A stretch of DNA of 37,706 bases, taken from NCBI GenBank assembly GCA_937125455.1, contig CAKZLK010000026.1, positions 1 to 37,706 on the forward strand. Direction: 5' to 3'. Source of the stretch: an uncultured Aequorivita sp. GTDB taxonomy: Bacteria > Bacteroidota > Bacteroidia > Flavobacteriales > Flavobacteriaceae. The notes under the pieces were generated by a model. That model worked only from the letters and a program-made list of their open reading frames with translations. It had not been told where the DNA came from and did not search any database. The number at the start of each line of letters is the position of its first letter. The stretch's first letter is position 1. Made by a program: the position numbers and the translations under genes. Positions 1 to 6,401 of the stretch are shown one piece after another.

Positions 1-552
1 GAGATCCGAATATTCATGTTTCTTGATATGAAATCTTCAACAACCATTGCCGAAAAAATTGGTCACGAAAAGTACTTTGACCTACTCAAAGATTATTATT
101 CAGATATGACCGATGCCATTTTGGAAACCTCGGGTCAAATCTACCAATATGTAGGAGATGAGATTGTGATTTCTTGGGACAAAAATGAGGGCTTGTATAA
201 AAACAATTGCCTACAATGCTATTTAAAAATTTCAAATGCCATCGCCGAAAACAAAGAAAAGTATTTAGAAAAATTTGGTGTCATTCCTGAGTTTAAGGCT
301 GGCTATCATATAGGAGAGGTCACTTGTGGCGAAATAGGAATTCTAAAAAAGGATATTATCTATACGGGCGATGTTTTGAATACCACGGCGCGAATTCAGG
401 GCCAGTGCAATAGATTTTTTGCGAAAGTATTGATCTCTAACGATTTGATGGAGGAATTACAAAAGGAAGATTTCATTTCCTATTCAAAAATTGGGGAATT
501 GATCCTTCACGGAAAGACTGAACCTGTTCAATTATTCAGTATTTCTTTCTAA
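1..552 (+). CDS. Class III adenylate/guanylate cyclase domain protein, 5' end outside window
   Basis: This is the C-terminal catalytic domain of a class III nucleotide cyclase, which makes cAMP or cGMP from ATP or GTP. The reading frame is open from base 1, so the ATG at 16 is internal and the N-terminal part lies outside the window. The first metal-binding Asp sits in FMFLDMKSS and the second in YVGDEIVISW. The TGDVLNTTARIQ segment carries the Asn and Arg expected to stabilise the transition state. In flavobacteria such domains often follow a membrane sensor region, which cannot be checked here. It is unrelated to the peptide cluster and lies left of the proposed integrative-element boundary. 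Whether the product is cAMP or cGMP cannot be told. Confidence 0.85.
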   Translation, partial: EIRIFMFLDMKSSTTIAEKIGHEKYFDLLKDYYSDMTDAILETSGQIYQYVGDEIVISWDKNEGLYKNNCLQCYLKISNAIAENKEKYLEKFGVIPEFKAGYHIGEVTCGEIGILKKDIIYTGDVLNTTARIQGQCNRFFAKVLISNDLMEELQKEDFISYSKIGELILHGKTEPVQLFSISF

Positions 553-864
553 TGTTTTCTGCTAGGGTATGAAGTCTGGTAAAACAAACGATTTGAGACT
601 ATCTTTAAACTCTTTAAATTCAATTGAGCCTGTTTGCATTTAATTATACCGAGTATACTAAATTCCACCTTTAAAAGAACTTTTGAAAAATGCTTCTAAA
701 GGGTTTACTTTTTATGTACCTAATTAAATAAGTAACGGTTTAGAAAAGAGATGCTAATGCTATACTTAGTGGGAATTAGTCCTTGAAGTTCTAATCCGGG
801 TTCCCTTCGAACCTAAAATAATAATATCAATAAAATCAAGAGTTTCAGGGCAAGTTGGTAAAAC

Positions 865-884
865 AGGACACCGAATAGGACACC
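865..884. repeat. Direct repeat pair AGGACACC, 12-base period
   Basis: AGGACACC occurs at 865-872 and again at 877-884, a period of 12 bases. The same spacing and related bases (GCACACC at 36337 and 36349) occur upstream of the integrase gene. I infer arm-type integrase binding sites, here belonging to a neighbouring or older element with no integrase gene left in the window. Confidence 0.45.
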
Positions 885-939
885 TTCTTAGTGAAATTTG
901 ATGTGTTTTGAACCGTTTTGGGGTAGTTTTTAAAACTAT

Positions 940-972
940 AAAATCCTGTAAATAATTGATTTACAGGATTTT
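940..972 (-). terminator. Terminator-like hairpin next to tRNA-like end
   Basis: A perfect 14-base-pair stem (AAAATCCTGTAAAT at 940-953, ATTTACAGGATTTT at 959-972) encloses a 5-base loop. Read on the minus strand it follows the tRNA-3'-end-like piece at 984-999 and is followed by TTTTATAG, as for a terminator behind a tRNA gene. A hairpin in the same position relative to the core motif is found at the right junction (36401-36434). Confidence 0.55.
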
Positions 973-983
973 AAAAAATTTAG

Positions 984-999
984 TCGGGGTGGCAGGATT
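984..999 (-). other. Candidate left att core, fragment like a tRNA 3' end
   Basis: TCGGGGTGGCAGGATT, read on the minus strand, is AATCCTGCCACCCCGA, which has the form of the 3' half of a T-stem plus acceptor stem. The sequence then diverges (AATTAAAATTC), and no tRNA body follows. Tyrosine integrases often leave such a duplicated tRNA 3' end at one element boundary. The core GTCGGGGT is shared with 36457-36464. It is a candidate only; the tRNA identity is not determined. Confidence 0.45.
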
Positions 1000-1057
1000 A
1001 ATTAAAATTCTGTAACCCACTATATTTTAACGCTTTAAAACACTTTTAACGATATGT

Positions 1058-1076
1058 GTTCACCTAATTGTACACT
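1058..1076. repeat. Direct repeat pair GTTCACC / GTACACT, 12-base period
   Basis: GTTCACC (1058-1064) and GTACACT (1070-1076) are separated by a 12-base period. The whole CACCTAATTGTACAC closely matches CACCTGATTGCACAC at 36340-36354 beside the integrase. Two such sites just inside both ends of the segment fit arm sites of the same integrase. Confidence 0.45.
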
Positions 1077-1275
1077 AAAGTCAAAAAGAACTATTTAAAA
1101 ACAAATTTAATTTGTCTTTACGGTGGGCAAATATACAATTTCTATTAAAAAATATTAAAATAATTTTTATTTTTTAGTTCAAAGAAAAAGTAAGAAGCTA
1201 GCATCATTGGTTTAGGCAAACAAACTATTAAAAGAGGAAATATATTATCGCAAAAAGAACAAGTTTTTAAGTCGA

Positions 1276-2766
1276 TTAAGTATACTTAAAATCTTTAAAA
1301 AGGTGCTTCATTTTTTCTAATTTTTGCTTGATTATTGGTTTACTGACAGAAGAAAACCCCATAAGCAATCCGTTATCCTTTTTTCCTTTAAAAAAATATT
1401 TGCTATATGGAAATGCTACAATCTCATTTTTACCTAGAAATTCTGAAACTTTAACATCATCTAAATGATTTGGAAGCTTTGCTATAAAATGTAAACCATT
1501 AGTAACAGGGTGAAGTTTAATATCTTCTTCAAAAATATTTTCAAATTGATTGGTGAAAAATAATTTTCGATTGTTAGAAATTTGAATTACTTTTCGTAGG
1601 TGCTGACTTAAATAATCTCTTTCAATGAAATCAGACATGACTCTTTGACTCACAGGAGAAATAAATCGTAACGTCTGTTCATACATCGCTTTTATATCTT
1701 CTATGTAATTTGGAGGGATAATTAAGTAACCCAATCGAATAGAAGGATGCAAAAGCTTGTTAAAGGTGCCCTGATAAACTACCCTATTTCCCTTATCTAA
1801 GCTAAAAATTGATGGAATGGGGTTATTCCAATTGCTAAATTCGTGATCATAATCATCTTCTATAATCAGACAATTTTTTTCATGAGCCCATTTTAAAATT
1901 TCTAATCGCCTATCAAGGCTCATTTGTACACCAGTAGGGTATTGATTTGATGGAGTAGTATAGATTAATTTAGGTTGTTTTAGTTTAACATTTTTTATAC
2001 TCTTGATAGATAACCCTTCTTTATCTATTTCAGTTGGAATAATCTTAGCTTTAAAACTCTTAAATAGTGCGATCGCATTCGCATACGTAGGGTTTTCCAA
2101 AATTACTTCATCTCCATTGTTTAAAAGCAAGTCTCCCAAAATAGAGAGCGAATGCAAAGATCCGGTTACAATAACTATTTGTTGATAATCGCATTGAATA
2201 TTTCTATAAATTTTTAAATAGGCTGCTATATTCTTCCTTAAACTGTCTAATCCAAGTGTATGTCGATATGATAGATCTGAAAAAGTTACATCTTTCCAAT
2301 ACTTATTTGTTAAGCTTTGCCATTGTCTCACAGGAAAAATATCAAGTGGTGGTAAACCGGGTCTAAAAGCTATTCCTTTATACTCTCCTCGATTCATTAA
2401 ATACACATTTTTCCGAAACTGCATAGCTCTTTTGGAAACTGGAGTAATACTATCCTGTTTTATATCAGTTTTAATGGTATCTGATGTCTTCTTAAATGTT
2501 ACCTCATTTACAAAATACCCCGATCCCTGTATTGAACTTATATATTGTTCAGCACAAAGTATCTCATAAGCCTTAATTATAGTGGTTCTAGATAGTTTTA
2601 AGTCTAAAGCCAAAACTCTCGTCGGTGGTAATTGATAATTTTTAGGTAATTTTTTTTCAATAATAGCTTTAGCGATAGCATTACGTAATTTCATATAAAC
2701 GCTAAGACCATCTTTTTTATAATTAAATCCGTTAGAAAAAATAATATTATTTAGCCTATCTTTCAT
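1276..2766 (-). CDS. MocR/PdxR-type transcription regulator
   Basis: This 496-residue protein has a GntR-type winged helix-turn-helix at about residues 24-88, a linker, and a full fold-type I aminotransferase domain. The PLP pocket is intact: TPSNQYPTG at 271-279, EDDYD at 303-307, and the Schiff-base lysine K337 in GTFNKLLHPSIRLGY. MocR regulators sense PLP or a PLP adduct of an amino acid. GabR (with GABA) and DdlR (D-Ala-D-Ala ligase control) are known examples. It stands divergent to the plus-strand operon starting at 4507, the usual arrangement for a MocR protein and its target, but an IS3 element now lies between them, only 51 bases upstream of this start codon. I infer that it controls both arms of the D-amino-acid cluster, with D-Ala, D-Glu or another D-amino acid as a possible effector. 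Confidence 0.9.
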   Translation of the reverse strand: MKDRLNNIIFSNGFNYKKDGLSVYMKLRNAIAKAIIEKKLPKNYQLPPTRVLALDLKLSRTTIIKAYEILCAEQYISSIQGSGYFVNEVTFKKTSDTIKTDIKQDSITPVSKRAMQFRKNVYLMNRGEYKGIAFRPGLPPLDIFPVRQWQSLTNKYWKDVTFSDLSYRHTLGLDSLRKNIAAYLKIYRNIQCDYQQIVIVTGSLHSLSILGDLLLNNGDEVILENPTYANAIALFKSFKAKIIPTEIDKEGLSIKSIKNVKLKQPKLIYTTPSNQYPTGVQMSLDRRLEILKWAHEKNCLIIEDDYDHEFSNWNNPIPSIFSLDKGNRVVYQGTFNKLLHPSIRLGYLIIPPNYIEDIKAMYEQTLRFISPVSQRVMSDFIERDYLSQHLRKVIQISNNRKLFFTNQFENIFEEDIKLHPVTNGLHFIAKLPNHLDDVKVSEFLGKNEIVAFPYSKYFFKGKKDNGLLMGFSSVSKPIIKQKLEKMKHLFKDFKYT

Positions 2767-2833
2767 TAATGGTTAATTCTTAAAAAGTTTAGATAAATAT
2801 CTGCTTTGAAAATTCTTTGTAGCCTTACCTGTT

Positions 2834-3712
2834 TTAGGACGTTGCTAAATTCATAAAATTATTATCAATGTTCATCGTTTCGGGGAAGAATTCTTCCCCG
2901 AAACGGTCTTTGTATTCCCTTGGCGGCATATCCCCCAATGATGAATGTGGATGTCCCGTATTGTAATCCTTTCGCCATTTCTCGGTCAATGTTCTTATCT
3001 GATGAAGGTCGTTGAACCAATAGGCATCAAGTACGTCTTCCCTGTAAAACCTGTTGAGCCTTTCCATAAATCCGTTCTGCATGGGCTTGCCCGGTTGTAT
3101 GAACCGAAGTTTCACCCTTTTGCTCTTGCACCATTGCGACAAGGTCTTCGAGATGAACTCCGGGCCGTTGTCGCACCGTATGGTCTTTGGCAGACCTATC
3201 TCCTCTTCCAAATGCCCCAAGGTCTCCACTACCTTTTTGGCGGGATAGTTCAGGCCAATGTCCATGGCCAGTGCCTCACGGTTGCAATCGTCCATCACGT
3301 TGAACACCCTGACCTTTCTTCCATCGGAGAGAGCGTCGGCCATGAAGTCCATGCTCCAGACCTCATTGAGTTCCGTTGGTGCTTCCAACGGGTTCTTTAC
3401 CCTTGATGGCAATCTCTTTTTGTGCTTTCTTCTCAACTTCAGGTTCATCGACCTATAGACCCGAAGCACACGCTTCCTGTTCCATTTATGGCCTTCGCGA
3501 CGCAGCCGCTTGTAATATACCTCGAAACCCCTGGTGGGCAGTTCTTCAGCCAACTGTGATAGCGCATCGATTACTTCCGTATCGTCCCTCTTGGTATGGT
3601 AGTACCAGATCGAACGGGCAAGACCTATGACCTGACAGGAACGTGATACACAGACCGAATAGGCTTCCTGAAGGTATTTGGCACGGTGCTTCTTGTCGGA
3701 AGGCCCTAGAAC
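2834..3712 (-). CDS. IS3-family transposase, OrfB part (DDE integrase domain)
   Basis: This frame encodes the rve-type DDE catalytic domain of the transposase. The acidic triad is visible: Asp in VWSMDFMADA, Asp in RCDNGPEFIS, and Glu in FMERLNRFYRE. The frame continues upstream of the TTG at 3553 without a stop (VLGPSDKKHRAKYL..., then ...IWYYHTKRDDTEV), so a start at 3553 would cut off the HTH_21-like N-terminal part. It is entered by -1 slippage from OrfA at AAAAAAG (3712-3718), giving an OrfAB fusion. It appears intact and possibly active. Confidence 0.9.
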   Translation of the reverse strand, partial: VLGPSDKKHRAKYLQEAYSVCVSRSCQVIGLARSIWYYHTKRDDTEVIDALSQLAEELPTRGFEVYYKRLRREGHKWNRKRVLRVYRSMNLKLRRKHKKRLPSRVKNPLEAPTELNEVWSMDFMADALSDGRKVRVFNVMDDCNREALAMDIGLNYPAKKVVETLGHLEEEIGLPKTIRCDNGPEFISKTLSQWCKSKRVKLRFIQPGKPMQNGFMERLNRFYREDVLDAYWFNDLHQIRTLTEKWRKDYNTGHPHSSLGDMPPREYKDRFGEEFFPETMNIDNNFMNLATS

Positions 3713-3972
3713 TTTTTTGACAGTACATCCTTGAGCATACGCACGTCCAGACTGACATCGGCGTACATCTGCTTGAGCTTACGGTTCTCCTCTTCCAGTT
3801 CCTTTAATCGCTTCATATGGGCGACCTCCATGCCGCCGTACTTCTTGCGCCAATAGTAGAAAGTGCTCTTGTCGATGCCCATCTCGCGGGAAACATCGCC
3901 CACACTTCTTCCCTGTTCGTTCTCTTTCAGTGCCTTGATGATCTGGCTCTCGGTAAACTTGCTTTTTTTCAT
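3706..3972 (-). CDS. IS3-family OrfA (helix-turn-helix, leucine-zipper part)
   Basis: OrfA of 88 residues opens with MKKSKFTESQII, the standard start of the IS3 HTH_Tnp_1 domain. The helix-turn-helix lies at about residues 10-45 (GDVSREMGIDKSTFYYWRKK), and a coiled coil at about 55-80 (LKELEEENRKLKQMYADV) serves for multimerisation. Its final codons run over the slippery heptamer AAAAAAG (3712-3718) just before the TAG stop. Ribosomes slipping back one base there make the complete transposase. Confidence 0.9.
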   Translation of the reverse strand: MKKSKFTESQIIKALKENEQGRSVGDVSREMGIDKSTFYYWRKKYGGMEVAHMKRLKELEEENRKLKQMYADVSLDVRMLKDVLSKKF

Positions 3973-4039
3973 GTGACAGTTAAAATTTAAAGTTAGAAAA
4001 TTCTAATTTTAAGCTGTCCTATTTTTAGGGAAGGCTACA

Positions 4040-4506
4040 TCTTTATGCAATCATTTTATTTTTAATATAATTAATTTTTTTATTAAAAAGAGAAAGAGGG
4101 AGTAAAAAAATTACTGGTAAGCAATAGTATAAAAACACACAAAAACATTTTTTTAATCATAGTAATTTGAGTTTAGTTAAAATTTTTGAATTTTAATGTT
4201 TGCTTTATATTAAAATAAAATCACTGAGTAAAAATGATAATTAACCAATATCTTTTGGTATACCATAAATTACTTTTGTGGCAAACCAATTTAGTTGTAA
4301 AGTAGAATTGTTTGATGGGGTTTATATTAAAAAATCTTTAATTTATAATAGTCAAAAGTTGTTGATGTATTCTCTAAATTTCTCAAAAAAGGAGTTATAT
4401 GTAAAAAAAAAAATTGGTATGCATTGTATAGTAGAATACATTTTACATTGCAGAGAAATAAATAATAACAATAAATTAAATTGTAAAAACAAAATAATAA
4501 CAAATT
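4040..4506 (+). promoter_or_regulatory. Promoter region and long AT-rich leader of the plus-strand operon
   Basis: There is no gene in these 467 bases. A box TACTTTTG at 4271-4278 matches the Bacteroidota -7 consensus TAnnTTTG exactly; a -33 TTTG at the normal distance is not clear. If transcription starts near 4285, about 220 bases of very AT-rich leader precede the first gene. A second TGGTAT lies in the leader at 4415-4420. An open frame from GTG 4278 is low-complexity, overlaps the first gene out of frame, and is not called a gene. Confidence 0.5.
4244..4289 (+). promoter_or_regulatory. Candidate MocR operator cluster (ACCAA/TTGGT half-sites, TGGTATACCA)
   Basis: Half-sites are packed around the -7 box: ACCAA (4244-4248), TTGGT (4255-4259), the 10-base palindrome TGGTATACCA (4256-4265) and ACCAA (4285-4289). 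ACCAA and TTGGT form an inverted repeat with a 6-base gap. The 9-mer TTGGTATAC at 4255-4263 recurs upstream of the other operon arm at 34048-34056. From memory, GabR of Bacillus also uses ATACCA half-sites. Binding by the MocR protein here is inference. Confidence 0.4.
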
Positions 4507-5502
4507 ATGATTACTGTAATTCAAATTGGACTAGGGCCTTTGGGTCAGCAAATAGGTAAATATATAGACGATAAAGAAGAGGTGAAAACTATTGCTGCTG
4601 TTGATATTAATAACGATTTAAGGAATCAGGATTTTGGAGAGCTTATTAATGGAGAATCTTCTGGTGTATTGATTCAAAACACTATTGAAGAAGCTTTGCA
4701 AAACCTTCCGGAAAAACCTGCTGCTGCTATATTAACTACCGTGTCAAGCATTCAAAAATTAGAATCGCAAATAGAGAATATAGCTAAACATGGTATACCC
4801 ATTGTTTCAACATGTGAAGAGCTATCACACCCATGGGAAGAAAATCCAAAAGCAAGTAAAAGTATAGATGCAATATGCAAAAAATATAATGTAGCTTGTT
4901 TGGGTACTGGTGTTAACCCCGGGTTTTTGATGGACTACCTTCCATCAGTATTGAGTTCGGTATGTAAAGACGTAGAAAGTATTACCGTAGAGCGTTTTCA
5001 GGATGCCACACCACGAAGAATCCCTTTTCAGCAAAAAATCGGTGCCGGCCTTGATCTCGTGGCATTCAAAGCCAAAGAGCAGACCGGTACATTACGACAC
5101 GTTGGATTAAAAGAATCTGTTTATTTTTTGGCTAATAGTGTAGGCTTTAAATTAGACAATGTAACAGAAGATCTTCAACCTGTAATTGCTGAAAACAACA
5201 TAAGTGTTCCATCAATGGATATCAAAGAGGGAGATGCCCGTGGTGTGGAGCAGATTTCCCACGGATATATCAATGGGGATTGTAAAATTAAAATGCATTT
5301 TAAAGCAGCTATCGGAGAGCCCAGATCTTTTGACAGGGTTACTATAAAAGGAGAACCTTCATTTGTTTCGGAAATAGGTACAGGTGTCAATGGAGATATT
5401 GCTACCTGTGCCATTACCATTAACAGTGTTAAAAGTATTTTAAAAGCATCTCCGGGGTTACATACTATGGCAACGATACCGGTTCCGGGTTATATTAATT
5501 AG
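4507..5502 (+). CDS. 2,4-Diaminopentanoate dehydrogenase-like amine dehydrogenase (DapB-type fold)
   Basis: This 331-residue cytosolic protein has an N-terminal Rossmann domain starting VIQIGLGPLGQQI (nucleotide-binding glycine motif), followed by a DapB-like C-terminal domain. Length and features such as CLGTGVNPGFLMDYLP and the conserved ERFQDATPRRIPFQQKIG resemble 2,4-diaminopentanoate dehydrogenase (Ord, from ornithine fermentation) and the related native amine dehydrogenases. Those enzymes interconvert an amine plus NAD(P)+ and a ketone plus ammonia. It is the first gene of the operon and lies 21 bases before a D-amino acid transaminase. No other ornithine-fermentation gene is nearby, so the true substrate is unknown. 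Inference: oxidative deamination of a D-amino acid or diamino acid, or regeneration of an amino donor. Confidence 0.7.
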   Translation: MITVIQIGLGPLGQQIGKYIDDKEEVKTIAAVDINNDLRNQDFGELINGESSGVLIQNTIEEALQNLPEKPAAAILTTVSSIQKLESQIENIAKHGIPIVSTCEELSHPWEENPKASKSIDAICKKYNVACLGTGVNPGFLMDYLPSVLSSVCKDVESITVERFQDATPRRIPFQQKIGAGLDLVAFKAKEQTGTLRHVGLKESVYFLANSVGFKLDNVTEDLQPVIAENNISVPSMDIKEGDARGVEQISHGYINGDCKIKMHFKAAIGEPRSFDRVTIKGEPSFVSEIGTGVNGDIATCAITINSVKSILKASPGLHTMATIPVPGYIN

Positions 5503-5523
5503 TACTAATTTTAATAATTAAAA

Positions 5524-6390
5524 ATGAGGAATTATCCCAAAAAAGTATATCTGAATGATGAGATTTTAGATTATAAAAATGCTAAAATATCTGTATTTGA
5601 TAGGGGCTTTTTATTTGGTGATGGAATTTATGAAGTGATGACTCAGAAAAACGGTTCTTTCTTTTATGGAAAAGAACATTTGAACCGTTTGTCTGAATGT
5701 CTTGATAAAATTCATATAGATTTTGATACAACGACACTTCCTGGTAAAATAGATGATCTGCTCAAAGTTTCTGATATAGATAAAGGTGAGTGCCTTATTT
5801 ATATTCAGGTAACTAGAGGTGTGGCTCCAAGAAAACATGATTTTCCTGATCATGCAGTACCTACATTAATGATGTATGCGCTGCCCAAAAAATTTCCTGG
5901 TATTAATAAGAATGCAATTAAAATAATTACAATGCCCGATTATCGATGGCATCGTTGCGATATTAAAATGATCTCTTTATTAGGAAATGTTATGGCAAAT
6001 GATCATGCTATTAAACAGGAAGCTCATGAAGCTGTTTTTTTTCGAGATGGTTTTATAACCGAAGGTTCGCACAGCAATATCTTTTTTGTCAAAAAAGGGG
6101 TTGTGTATACGCATCCTGCCGATGAATATATTCTTGATGGAATTACACGACAAATCGTGATTCAATTATGCAAAGATTGTGGTATAGAAGTCAAAGAAGA
6201 AGCCATTTCAAAAGAAGATATTATAAAAATGGACGAAGCCTTTTTAACTGGAACGACTACACAAATTGGAGCGATAACACAAATAGATGACTACCTGTTT
6301 TATCAAGATAGAAATGTAGGCTCGGTTACCAAAAAACTCCAAGAGGCATTTTTGATTCTAAAAAACAGTTACAAAAAAGTTATTACTTAA
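5524..6390 (+). CDS. dat: D-amino acid aminotransferase (class IV, fold-type IV PLP enzyme)
   Basis: The enzyme moves the amino group between D-amino acids and 2-keto acids (typically D-Ala and 2-oxoglutarate giving pyruvate and D-Glu). Length (288 residues) fits the Bacillus D-AAT family. PLP lysine K148 lies in WHRCDIKMISLLGN, the phosphate-side Glu E180 in FITEGSHSN, and Y36 in FLFGDGIYEV. APRKH (R103 and H105) matches the Arg/His pair that grips the alpha-carboxylate of the D-substrate in D-AAT, which argues against a branched-chain or aminodeoxychorismate enzyme. There is no signal peptide. It is probably co-transcribed with the dehydrogenase upstream and the D-aminoacylase 11 bases downstream, and would funnel released D-amino acids into central metabolism. 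Confidence 0.85.
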   Translation: MRNYPKKVYLNDEILDYKNAKISVFDRGFLFGDGIYEVMTQKNGSFFYGKEHLNRLSECLDKIHIDFDTTTLPGKIDDLLKVSDIDKGECLIYIQVTRGVAPRKHDFPDHAVPTLMMYALPKKFPGINKNAIKIITMPDYRWHRCDIKMISLLGNVMANDHAIKQEAHEAVFFRDGFITEGSHSNIFFVKKGVVYTHPADEYILDGITRQIVIQLCKDCGIEVKEEAISKEDIIKMDEAFLTGTTTQIGAITQIDDYLFYQDRNVGSVTKKLQEAFLILKNSYKKVIT

Positions 6391-6401
6391 AACAAAATAC
6401 C

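Larger units (their letters stand above)
553..1275. other. Gene-free region with integration-site remains
   Basis: No convincing coding sequence is present in these 723 bases. From left to right it holds an unremarkable AT-rich stretch, a pair of AGGACACC repeats (865-884), a perfect hairpin (940-972), a tRNA-3'-end-like piece (984-999), a second pair of repeats GTTCACC/GTACACT (1058-1076), and a very AT-rich stretch up to the end of the regulator gene. I read it as the left junction of an integrative element, and possibly the fusion point of two elements. Confidence 0.6.
2818..4039 (-). mobile_element. Complete IS3-family insertion sequence with TCTT target duplication
   Basis: The element has terminal inverted repeats beginning TGTAGCCTTACCT at 2818 and, read inward from 4039, TGTAGCCTTCCCT; both continue to TAGGAC a few bases further in. 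It is flanked by the 4-base direct repeat TCTT (2814-2817 and 4040-4043), a typical IS3 target duplication. Its two reading frames are arranged for -1 frameshifting. Base composition is clearly richer in G+C than the surroundings, which suggests recent arrival from elsewhere. It sits between the MocR regulator and the operon it faces. Without it the gap would be 518 bases. Confidence 0.92.

Noticed and set aside
984-999. A functional tRNA gene at the left junction
   Set aside because: Only the last 16 or so bases resemble a tRNA; no anticodon or D-arm follows, so it is a fragment at most.
2945-3406. Long plus-strand open frame opposite the transposase
   Set aside because: It is a mirror frame of the G+C-rich transposase gene, with no domain and many unlikely residue runs.
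3546-3758. Open frame inside the IS3 element on the same strand
   Set aside because: It is the third frame across the OrfA/OrfB junction. The true OrfB frame continues upstream of the junction and joins OrfA by -1 slippage.
4278-4559. Open frame of 93 codons ahead of the dehydrogenase gene
   Set aside because: It starts with GTG, is rich in Asn, Lys and Ile from AT-rich DNA, has no recognisable domain and overlaps the real gene out of frame; it is best read as leader sequence.
4788-4802. A further GGTATACC site inside the dehydrogenase gene
   Set aside because: It reads ATGGTATACCC within conserved coding sequence and lacks the TTGG start and flanking half-sites, so it is likely chance.
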